This document shows, in pieces, positions 16,993-24,409 of a DNA stretch of 64,000 bases; position 1 is the stretch's first letter, and each line of letters opens with the position of its first letter. The notes under the pieces are model-generated. The model did no database searches, was not told the DNA's origin, and saw nothing but the letters and a program-made list of their open reading frames with translations. The stretch lies in assembly GCF_003999875.1 (NCBI RefSeq), contig NZ_RQVJ01000001.1, positions 496,001-560,000 of the forward strand. The letters run 5' to 3'. Both the position numbers and the translations under genes were made by a program. The DNA is from Veillonella sp. 3310. Lineage in GTDB: Bacteria > Bacillota > Negativicutes > Veillonellales > Veillonellaceae.

Positions 16993-19122
16993 TTATGCTA
17001 CAACTGCTTCTACTTCGATGCAGTCATCGTTTGTTGTTTTAGGTTTTTCCAATAATGGAGTCATGCTATACATACCCACACCTAGTGTGAACAAGTTGTG
17101 AATCCATGCAGTGGAGCTAGGAGGCATTACGCCTAATACACCCAATCCTACAAGACCACCATTCACGCCTACGATGGAGTTATAGTTAATTTTAATACGA
17201 TCCATTAATTTCATGGAAATACGACGCAAGTCAACGATAGCAGTCAAGTTATCACTGGACACTGTAACATTGGCAATTTTTTGTGCAATTGGTGCACCTT
17301 CATTCATACCAATACCTACATGCGCTTCAGATAAGGCCAAGGAGTCGTTAATGCCGTCCCCTACCATCATCACTGTGTAACCTTCTTCTTTTGCTTTACG
17401 AACGTAATCAGCTTTATCAGTTGGCATTACTTCAGCATGTACTTCGTCAATACCAATTTCTGCTGCTACGCGCTCAGCATTTTTACGGCTATCACCAGTC
17501 ATCATAACAATTTTCTTCACGCCTAACTCGTGAAGTTCACGGATAACATCTTTTGCTTCTTCACGTACTGGGTCTTTAATACAAATAACCGCAGATAAGA
17601 CATTAGAAATTGCTAGATATAGATAGGAGCAACCTTCTGGAAGGTTTTCAAATTTAGCTTCTTCTCCTGCTGGAACTGTTGTTTTTTCATCTTCAAAAAT
17701 GAAGTGATGGCTACCAATACGCACTTTGCGGTTACCCACTTTAGATGCAATACCATGTGCCACAACATATTCTACTTTGGAGTGCATTTCTTTATGTGGT
17801 AAATGATGATCTTGTGCAGCAGACACAACTGCTTTCGCCATGGAATGAGGGAAATGCTCTTCCAAGCAAGCTGCTAATGTCAACATTTCATCGGCATCAT
17901 TACCATTGAAAGGAATGATTTCTTGGAATACAGGTTCTGCTTTTGTTAAGGTACCTGTTTTATCGAAGACGATCATATCTGCTTCTGCAATGCGTTCCAA
18001 GAATTTACCACCTTTTACAGTGATACCACGGTTGGACGCTTCTTGCATAGCGGATAATACCGCCAATGGAATGGACAATTTCAATGCGCAAGAGAAATCT
18101 ACCATAACAAAAGATAGAGCTTTCATTAAGTTGCGAGTTAAGGCGAAGGTTGCGAATGCACCTAGGAAACTCACTGGTACTAATTTATCTGCCATGCGAT
18201 ATGCTTTTTGTTCCATACCAGATTTCATTTGTTCCGATTCTTCGATTAAGTTTACGATTTGCTCGAAGCGAGTGTGTTTGCATGTGGTACGTACTTCGAA
18301 GGAACACTGACCTTCTTCTACAACAGTACCTGCATACACAGATGTACCTGCATCACGACGTACTGGTTCAGGTTCCCCTGTCATGGAGCTTTCGTTTACA
18401 AGTACTACGCCGTCCACAACTTGACCGTCCAATGGCACTACTTCGCCTTGACGAACCACTACGATATCACCAACTTGAACTTCACCGATTGGTTTGCTTA
18501 CTTCTACGCCATCTACAAGAACCCAAACTTTGTCTACGTTCAAGGACATGCTTTCAGCAAGGTTCAGCACGGATTTACGTAATGTCCACTCTTCTAAGAT
18601 TTCACCGATGCCCAATAAGTACATAACAGCACCCGCTGTGGAGTAATCTTTTTGTAACAATGCAGCACCGATAGCTACGCCGTCTAATACTTCTACGGTC
18701 AATTTGCGTTTCCACAATGTTTTGATCGCTGTACCAATGAACTTGATACCGTCGAACCAGGACCACGCTGCTGCGATAGGTGCTGGTAAAACGATTTTTT
18801 TACCGATGTAAAGCAATGTTTTATCGATCATTTCTTCTTTGTAACGCTTGTTGACAAGTCGAGGTGAAAGTTCATGTAATGCTGGTGCATTAGCTAAATC
18901 TAAATCGTTAAGTCCGAATAAAGCAGCTTTCACAGCGCTTTCATCACCAGTATGTTTGATGATGATGTCTCCAGAACGCGTATAGAAGTTCGCTTTGTTA
19001 ATGGCTTCACAGGCCATCAATGTATCTTCGATATATTGAGCCTGTGCGTCATTAAACTTACGTCCCTCAATGCGTACATGAAGACGACGGGACAAGCGTT
19101 GCAACATTTTAAATTGCATCAT
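16993..19122 (-). CDS. Heavy-metal (P1B-type) ATPase with a non-canonical metal motif
   Basis: A 709-residue P-type ATPase that would pump a transition metal out of the cytoplasm. Actuator motif GEPEP, phosphorylation motif DKTGTLTK near 384, the HP-type motif FPHSMAKA and the hinge MVGDGINDS are present. The transmembrane motif normally written CPC/CPx reads DFSCALKLSIP: the cysteine is kept but the adjacent proline is missing. The last helices carry NGGLVGLG and AWIHN. There is no N-terminal CxxC metal-binding domain. It starts 4 nt after a small partner gene, an arrangement known for CtpC-type pumps. Specificity is probably not copper; manganese, zinc or iron are possible. Confidence 0.9.
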   Translation of the reverse strand: MMQFKMLQRLSRRLHVRIEGRKFNDAQAQYIEDTLMACEAINKANFYTRSGDIIIKHTGDESAVKAALFGLNDLDLANAPALHELSPRLVNKRYKEEMIDKTLLYIGKKIVLPAPIAAAWSWFDGIKFIGTAIKTLWKRKLTVEVLDGVAIGAALLQKDYSTAGAVMYLLGIGEILEEWTLRKSVLNLAESMSLNVDKVWVLVDGVEVSKPIGEVQVGDIVVVRQGEVVPLDGQVVDGVVLVNESSMTGEPEPVRRDAGTSVYAGTVVEEGQCSFEVRTTCKHTRFEQIVNLIEESEQMKSGMEQKAYRMADKLVPVSFLGAFATFALTRNLMKALSFVMVDFSCALKLSIPLAVLSAMQEASNRGITVKGGKFLERIAEADMIVFDKTGTLTKAEPVFQEIIPFNGNDADEMLTLAACLEEHFPHSMAKAVVSAAQDHHLPHKEMHSKVEYVVAHGIASKVGNRKVRIGSHHFIFEDEKTTVPAGEEAKFENLPEGCSYLYLAISNVLSAVICIKDPVREEAKDVIRELHELGVKKIVMMTGDSRKNAERVAAEIGIDEVHAEVMPTDKADYVRKAKEEGYTVMMVGDGINDSLALSEAHVGIGMNEGAPIAQKIANVTVSSDNLTAIVDLRRISMKLMDRIKINYNSIVGVNGGLVGLGVLGVMPPSSTAWIHNLFTLGVGMYSMTPLLEKPKTTNDDCIEVEAVVA

Positions 19123-19125
19123 GGA

Positions 19126-19386
19126 TTATTTTCCTTCTGTTAACACTTCTTCGTCACGAGTTTCGTTGATTTCTTGTGCTTCTGCTAAGATGCTGTCTGT
19201 GGAAGCTTGTAATTTTTCAGTTGTTTTTAAGATGCTATCTTTTGCACGAAGACCTGCTGCTACTACGTTAGCATATACTTTGCGAGCATCTTTAGAAGTT
19301 AATACTTTCAAACCTACTGTGCCTAAAGCTAAACCAGCTGCGAATACATTAGCATCTCTTAAAGTTTCTTTTTTTACGTTGAACAT
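19126..19386 (-). CDS. Small ATPase-partner protein (PacL/DUF1490- or DUF6110-like)
   Basis: 86 residues. A glycine-rich hydrophobic stretch (VFAAGLALGTVGLKVL) near 14-29 is followed by SKDARKVYANVVAAGLRAKDSI and an amphipathic acidic tail. This layout resembles the small proteins next to mycobacterial CtpC/CtpG/CtpV pumps (PacL), which anchor and assist metal ATPases; that assignment is inference from layout and position. The histidine-rich metal-binding tail typical of PacL is not seen: the protein ends in an acidic stretch. The ATPase gene starts 4 nt after its stop, so both form one operon. Confidence 0.75.
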   Translation of the reverse strand: MFNVKKETLRDANVFAAGLALGTVGLKVLTSKDARKVYANVVAAGLRAKDSILKTTEKLQASTDSILAEAQEINETRDEEVLTEGK

Positions 19387-19457
19387 TGTTAGTTCCTTTC
19401 TGTGAGCTCTGTCACATTAATACATGAAAATATAATACAATTAATAATTATAAAGAT

Positions 19458-19488
19458 AAGAGGGGCCCGTGTTATCGGAGTCCCTCTT
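19458..19488 (-). terminator. Terminator of the feo operon
   Basis: AAGAGGG at 19458-19464 pairs with CCCTCTT at 19482-19488 and inner GC pairs add stability. It lies between the Cys-rich protein gene and the ATPase partner gene. It implies a separate promoter or controlled readthrough for the ATPase operon. Confidence 0.7.
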
Positions 19489-19512
19489 ACCAAACTTATG
19501 GTATCGAATTAG

Positions 19513-19713
19513 TTACTTTTCAGATTGTTCTTCATGACCACCACAGCCACAACCGCATCCTGATTCGGATTCAGAAGAGGAACCACATCCTCCCCCGCAT
19601 CCACCACCACAACCGCCTGCGCTTGTGGCGCTTTTATATACTCGGTATGCAACATAGAGAACAGCTAGTAAACCAATTGCGTATACAATAACACTATCCA
19701 TAGTATACACCAT
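19513..19713 (-). CDS. FeoB-associated Cys-rich membrane protein
   Basis: 66 residues: one N-terminal membrane helix (VIVYAIGLLAVLYVAYRVY) and a tail of repeated GGC/GCGCG motifs ending in GGHEEQSEK. Small proteins with one helix and a cysteine-rich tail are regularly encoded after feoB; the cysteines probably bind iron or protect the transporter. The start could be the ATG at 19713 or the one at 19701; neither has a strong ribosome binding site. It lies 128 bp downstream of feoB and is followed by a terminator. Confidence 0.88.
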   Translation of the reverse strand: MVYTMDSVIVYAIGLLAVLYVAYRVYKSATSAGGCGGGCGGGCGSSSESESGCGCGCGGHEEQSEK

Positions 19714-19841
19714 CTCTTTCTCATTTTCAAGTACTTTTTAAAAATTATTTTGCGAATGTAACAAACCGCATAATTAAGCATTATTTTGAAATAAAACTTT
19801 TCTCAATCTCAATTATGTTGATTGTTCACTATCATTATTGA

Positions 19842-22244
19842 TTAACCTAATCCTAAGGCACGACCAATATGAACTGCTAAGTATGCACCTACCCAAGCTA
19901 GGATACTAGTGTAAGCAAATACAGCACCGAACCATTTCCAGGAGTCAGTTTCACGTTTTAATACAGCCATAGTTGCTAAACATGGTAAGTATAATAAGGC
20001 GAATACCATCAAGCCTAAACCAATAGATGGTGTGAAGTCCGGATCGTTTGCCAAGAACTCTTGCAATGTTGTGGAATCATCTTCACTAGCCTCGATCGCA
20101 TAGATCGTACCTAATGTACTAATCATTACTTCTTTCGCTGCTACTGCCGCAACTACTGCGATATTAACACGCCAGTTAAATCCAAGTGGTTCTGTTACAG
20201 GTTCAATGAAATGACCAATTTGTGCAGCATAGGATTGTTCAATTTTTTCTTTACCTTGTTGAAGATCTAATTCTTTAATTTCATCTTCTTCGGCTTTATG
20301 GTTTACATATAAGTTCCAAGCCACTGGATATAACTCTTCAGCTTTTAACTCTTCAAAGTACGCAGGTTCTTCTACTTCTTCTTTTTCATCAGCAGCTTCT
20401 GCTCCATCTTGTGTTGCATCTTCTGCTGTTGCTTCTTCTTCCTCATCTTTTGGATCATCTTTATGCTCTTCATCTAAGGCAAGCATTTGATCATAAATAG
20501 CAGAGACTTTATCTTTGTCTTCGTCATTTGCTAATTGTGCTTCATCAAGAATAGAATCAGCTTTTTGCTCATGCATTGCTGTTACTTCTGCTTTCGCAGC
20601 ATCATAGTCTTTAGAGTATTCTACATCTTGTGGGAAAGATGTTAAGAACCAAATAAGGATGGATGCTGCCAAAATGAATGTACCAGCTTTTTTAAGGTAC
20701 ATTACAGAACGTTCCCACATATGAATACCTACAGAACGAAGTGTTGGCATGTGGTATGGAGGCATTTCCATTACGAATGGTTCTGCTGCACCTTTAAATA
20801 CGTATGTACGAAGTACTTTTGCAGTCACAACAGCTACTATGATACCCAATACATAGATACCCAATAAGATAGTTGGTGCATCTTCTGGTGCAAAGAATGC
20901 AGCTGCTAGCAACGTATATACTGGCAAACGAGCACTACAACTCATGAACGGAGATACTAAAATCGTAATCATACGGTCTCTTGGATTGTCAAGAATACGA
21001 GCACCCATGATGGATGGAACGTTACAACCAAAGCCCAATAACATAGGGATGAAAGATTTACCATGTAGACCTACACCACGCATCACGCGGTCGATAACGA
21101 ATGCCGCACGAGCCATGTAACCAGTATCTTCTAAGAAGGAAATACATACAAATAATAGAACGATATGAGGGATAAAGCTAATAACGGCCCCTACACCACC
21201 GATGATACCATCGTTAATCAAGGATTTTAGCAAGCCGTCATCCATGTTAGCTCCGATAAATTCTGTTAATAGTTTGAACGCATCTTCTAACCATCCTTTT
21301 GGATATTCCGCTACGTTGATAACCAAGTAGAACATTACCCACATGATAAACAAGAAGATAGGAATCCCTAACCAACGGTTCGTTAAGATTTTATCGATGT
21401 TATCGGATTTAGAATCTTTATGTTCAGGAACTACTTCTAGGACGCCGTTGAATACGTCTACTGCAAAACGGTGACGATATTCTTGGAACACGATATCCAT
21501 GTCTACAGATTTGTTCAATTCTGTGCGTAATGCTTCTGCTTTGCTCAACACAGCACCAGATTTGTCTAATTCTTGTACTTTTTCTAAGATATCTGTGTCT
21601 TGTTCTAACAATTTGATAGCTACCCAACGATGTGGATAACGACCAGTGTCAAGTTTTGCTACTTCCGCTTCCAATTCCGCGATAGCTGGCTCCAATACGT
21701 CGCCATAGTTAACGCGAACATTAGGGATTTTACGCTCTTTAGATACTTTCACAATACCACGTAGGGCATCTTCTGTACCTTTATTGGAACGACCAATGGT
21801 TTCTACTACAGTGGATCCTGTTAATTCTTCTAATTTTTTAACATTGAACTGTAATCCCATTTCTTTTGCTACATCGACCATGTTCAATACAAGTAGCAAT
21901 GGTTGTTCTAATTCAATTAATTGCGCTGTTAAGTATAGGTTACGTTCTAAATTAGATGCATCCACTACATTGGCAATCAATTCTGGATTTTCATTGATGA
22001 TAACATTACGTGCTGCCAATTCATCGAGAGAACGTGCTGTTAAGGAGTACGTACCTGGTAAGTCGATGATTTCAATGTCATGACCATCAATTTTCGCATC
22101 CCCAACTTTTTTCTCTACTGTAACACCTGCGTAGTTACCTACGTGTTGACGGGATCCCGTCATATTGTTAAAAATACTTGTTTTACCACAGTTAGGGTTA
22201 CCCGCTAAAGCAACCTCAATCTTGGTATGTGTGTTGTCTGCCAT
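19842..22244 (-). CDS. feoB: Ferrous iron transport protein B with an enlarged acidic loop
   Basis: The inner-membrane Fe(II) transporter. The N-terminal G domain has G1 GNPNCGKTS near 16, G3 DLPGTYSL near 60 and G4 NMVD near 120. The membrane part has two gate repeats (GFGCNVPSIMGAR and, later, YLPCLATMAVLKRE). At 800 residues it is longer than most FeoB proteins. The extra length is an acidic, probably coiled-coil segment of about 135 residues (about 540-675, with EEEEATAEDATQDGAEAAD) in the loop that normally links two helices. It follows feoA by 14 nt. Confidence 0.96.
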   Translation of the reverse strand: MADNTHTKIEVALAGNPNCGKTSIFNNMTGSRQHVGNYAGVTVEKKVGDAKIDGHDIEIIDLPGTYSLTARSLDELAARNVIINENPELIANVVDASNLERNLYLTAQLIELEQPLLLVLNMVDVAKEMGLQFNVKKLEELTGSTVVETIGRSNKGTEDALRGIVKVSKERKIPNVRVNYGDVLEPAIAELEAEVAKLDTGRYPHRWVAIKLLEQDTDILEKVQELDKSGAVLSKAEALRTELNKSVDMDIVFQEYRHRFAVDVFNGVLEVVPEHKDSKSDNIDKILTNRWLGIPIFLFIMWVMFYLVINVAEYPKGWLEDAFKLLTEFIGANMDDGLLKSLINDGIIGGVGAVISFIPHIVLLFVCISFLEDTGYMARAAFVIDRVMRGVGLHGKSFIPMLLGFGCNVPSIMGARILDNPRDRMITILVSPFMSCSARLPVYTLLAAAFFAPEDAPTILLGIYVLGIIVAVVTAKVLRTYVFKGAAEPFVMEMPPYHMPTLRSVGIHMWERSVMYLKKAGTFILAASILIWFLTSFPQDVEYSKDYDAAKAEVTAMHEQKADSILDEAQLANDEDKDKVSAIYDQMLALDEEHKDDPKDEEEEATAEDATQDGAEAADEKEEVEEPAYFEELKAEELYPVAWNLYVNHKAEEDEIKELDLQQGKEKIEQSYAAQIGHFIEPVTEPLGFNWRVNIAVVAAVAAKEVMISTLGTIYAIEASEDDSTTLQEFLANDPDFTPSIGLGLMVFALLYLPCLATMAVLKRETDSWKWFGAVFAYTSILAWVGAYLAVHIGRALGLG

Positions 22245-22258
22245 CTTAGCAACTCTCC

Positions 22259-22489
22259 TTATTGGACTTCAATTTCGATCATTTGTGCTTCACTTACGCG
22301 TAGTGATAACTCGAAGTTTTTCACTTTAATTTCCACTGGGTCTGCCAATGGCGCATACTTCATAACACGCACAGCCGTTCCTGGTACAACACCCATGTCC
22401 ACCAAGCGATGCTTGATGTTGCCAGATCCATTGATAGCTACAACAGTACCAACTTCACCAGGCTTCATCTCGGATAGTTTCTTAACCAT
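22259..22489 (-). CDS. feoA: Ferrous iron transport protein A
   Basis: A 76-residue SH3-like protein that works with FeoB. Family features are LSEMKPGEVGTVVAINGSG and KHRLVDMGVVPGTAVRVM, ending in LSLRVSEAQMIEIEV. It is the first gene of feoA-feoB-(Cys-rich protein). AGGAGG lies just upstream of the ATG. A promoter on the minus strand is predicted at 22563-22590. Confidence 0.95.
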   Translation of the reverse strand: MVKKLSEMKPGEVGTVVAINGSGNIKHRLVDMGVVPGTAVRVMKYAPLADPVEIKVKNFELSLRVSEAQMIEIEVQ

Positions 22490-22562
22490 AGTACACCTCC
22501 TACATATAAAACAAAATAACCAAACCTATCACATATATAGACAATATATGAATAATATTTAT

Positions 22563-22590
22563 ATTATAGCACATTATAAAATATAATCAA
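22563..22590 (-). promoter_or_regulatory. Predicted promoter of feoA-feoB
   Basis: On the minus strand TTGATT (22585-22590) and TATAAT (22563-22568) are 16 bp apart. The leader to the feoA ATG would be about 67 nt. AT-rich context limits confidence. Confidence 0.5.
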
Positions 22591-22701
22591 TAAAGAATCT
22601 CATTTTATTTTCCATTATTTTTAAAATTATAATTTTATTTTTATCAAGTACAACCTATTAAAGACATGTATATTATAGCGTTATATTTGGTATGTGTTTT
22701 T

Positions 22702-22719
22702 ATTATTATCAATATCATT
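22702..22719. promoter_or_regulatory. Fur-box-like sequence
   Basis: The minus strand reads AATGATATTGATAATAAT, which resembles repeated GATAAT hexamers of the Fur consensus. It lies about 110 bp upstream of the predicted feo promoter, farther than usual, so the call is weak. Confidence 0.3.
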
Positions 22720-22875
22720 AACTAATCAATAATGAAATGTATACCATATGTTTCTCATTCTCTAAATTATATATTCTCAGAATCAAGGACCGCTTACCTC
22801 AATACGTAAGTGTTCTTTTGGTATTCTAGCCCCCTCTACCACAAGAACTTTTACAATCATAGTCTCATAGAAGTA

Positions 22876-22884
22876 TGATATAAT
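22876..22884 (+). promoter_or_regulatory. Extended -10 promoter of the DEAD-box helicase
   Basis: TGATATAAT matches the extended -10 consensus TGnTATAAT. It lies 36 bp before the ATG. No good -35 is visible, as expected for extended -10 promoters. Confidence 0.55.
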
Positions 22885-22919
22885 ATATGCATTAAGTCAT
22901 TTAGAAACGGAGATACACT

Positions 22920-24218
22920 ATGAAATCATTTCAATCCTTAGGCATTGTGCCTGAACTAATACAAGCATTACAAAAGATAGGAATAAAAGAGCCTACACCA
23001 ATTCAAGAAAAATCGATTCCCCTTATCTTTAAAGGTCAGGATGTCATCGCCAAAGCCCAAACAGGAACGGGCAAAACGCTGGCATTCTTGTTGCCACTAT
23101 TGCAACGCATCCACATAGATGTGCAACAGGAGCAAGCGCTCATCATCGCCCCGACTCGTGAGCTCATCCAACAAATTGCAGAAGAAGCTCGATACTTAGG
23201 ATCTATTCTTGGAGTCGATGTATTACCACTCATCGGTGGCAAAACCATCGAAGGACAATTACAAAAACTAGGTCGCCGTCCTCATGTCATTATTGGTACT
23301 CCTGGTCGTTTACTAGATCACGTCAACCGTGGTACCTTACATTTAAATTCTATTCGCCGTGTTGTATTGGATGAAGCTGACCAAATGCTTCATATGGGAT
23401 TCTTACCAGACATCGAAAAGCTTATTAGTGGCACCGATGGAAAACGTCAACTATTAATGTTCTCTGCCACCATCCCAGACAAGATTCGCAATTTGGCAAA
23501 AGCCTACATGCAAAAACCGACGTCTGTTACTGTCCAAGGGGAAAATATCACCCTCGATACGATTGAACAAAAAGTATACATGATGGAAGAACAAGATAAA
23601 GTAAACCGCCTTGTAGCAATGTTAGAGATAGACAATCCTTATCTTGCGATCGTATTCTGTAATACAAAAGAAGGCGCCATTAAATTGGCTTACGATTTAG
23701 CCCGTAAAGGTGTCGAACTAGGTGAAATCCATGGCGATATGACGCAAGGTCGTCGTACGCAAGTATTGAAAGAGTTCGCCAAAGGCAATCCACCAATCTT
23801 AGTGGCTACCGATATTGCAGCTCGTGGTATCGATATCGAAGGAGTGAGCCACGTGTACAACTTCGATGTGCCTCATGACATGGATTACTACATCCACCGC
23901 ATCGGCCGTACGGGTCGTGCCGGTTCTACTGGTGTTGCCGTTACGTTCGCTACGCCAGCCGAAGAAATTTGGGTACGCCGCATTGAACGATCCATCCAAG
24001 CAACATTAACGAAATATACAAAAGATGGGCAAGTAAAAACGAAAGGCTCTAGCTTAGCACCTAAGAAGGAAACCGCTAGCAAAAAGCCTAAAATTAAAAG
24101 CACTTACCAAGCGACAAAAGCGAAAGCACATAAAGCTCGAGGTCATAAAGGTGCCAATACAAGGGTGCGCCGTGCGAAATCTAGTGGCACTAGCGGCCGT
24201 AGTAGAGGAAAACGATAA
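22920..24218 (+). CDS. DEAD-box ATP-dependent RNA helicase
   Basis: A 432-residue RNA helicase for unwinding structured RNA, probably in ribosome assembly, mRNA turnover or cold adaptation. All core motifs are present: Q motif with PTPIQ, motif I AQTGTGKT near 46, Ia PTRELIQQ, Ib GTPGR, II DEAD near 152, III SAT, and domain 2 motifs HGDMTQG, ARGIDIEG and HRIGRTGRAG. The last 85 residues form a basic Lys/Arg/Ser-rich tail, typical of RNA-binding extensions. It is convergent with topB, with the shared repeat terminator in between. Confidence 0.94.
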   Translation: MKSFQSLGIVPELIQALQKIGIKEPTPIQEKSIPLIFKGQDVIAKAQTGTGKTLAFLLPLLQRIHIDVQQEQALIIAPTRELIQQIAEEARYLGSILGVDVLPLIGGKTIEGQLQKLGRRPHVIIGTPGRLLDHVNRGTLHLNSIRRVVLDEADQMLHMGFLPDIEKLISGTDGKRQLLMFSATIPDKIRNLAKAYMQKPTSVTVQGENITLDTIEQKVYMMEEQDKVNRLVAMLEIDNPYLAIVFCNTKEGAIKLAYDLARKGVELGEIHGDMTQGRRTQVLKEFAKGNPPILVATDIAARGIDIEGVSHVYNFDVPHDMDYYIHRIGRTGRAGSTGVAVTFATPAEEIWVRRIERSIQATLTKYTKDGQVKTKGSSLAPKKETASKKPKIKSTYQATKAKAHKARGHKGANTRVRRAKSSGTSGRSRGKR

Positions 24219-24305
24219 ATTTCTAATGTGTCCTATTTTCCCAATAGGTCAGCATTCTATTATTTTCCATATATAAAAAGCAGTATAACGAAATAATTTC
24301 AAAAT

Positions 24306-24351
24306 AAAATAGAGGAAAGTTGATCAATACATATCAACTTTCCTCTATTTT
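24306..24351. repeat. Convergent-end stem-loop repeat, copy 2 (bidirectional terminator)
   Basis: A perfect 19-bp stem: AAAATAGAGGAAAGTTGAT at 24306-24324 with its complement at 24333-24351, and an 8-nt loop. T-tracts follow on both strands. It lies between the converging helicase and topB genes. Confidence 0.9.
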
Positions 24352-24409
24352 TTATACCTTACTGGGCAATATCTTTTATCTATATCATGATTCCACCCAG
24401 CCGGTACGT

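Larger units (their letters stand above)
22490..22919. other. Divergent regulatory region between feoA and the DEAD-box helicase
   Basis: 430 bp, strongly AT-rich, without a credible gene. It holds the feo promoter (22563-22590), a Fur-box-like stretch (22702-22719) and the helicase promoter (22876-22884), listed separately. Confidence 0.6.

Noticed and set aside
19795-19840. Second Fur box (TATCATTATTG-type) between feoB and the Cys-rich protein gene
   Set aside because: Only one half-site resembles the consensus and it lies inside an operon, so the match is not distinguishable from AT-rich background.
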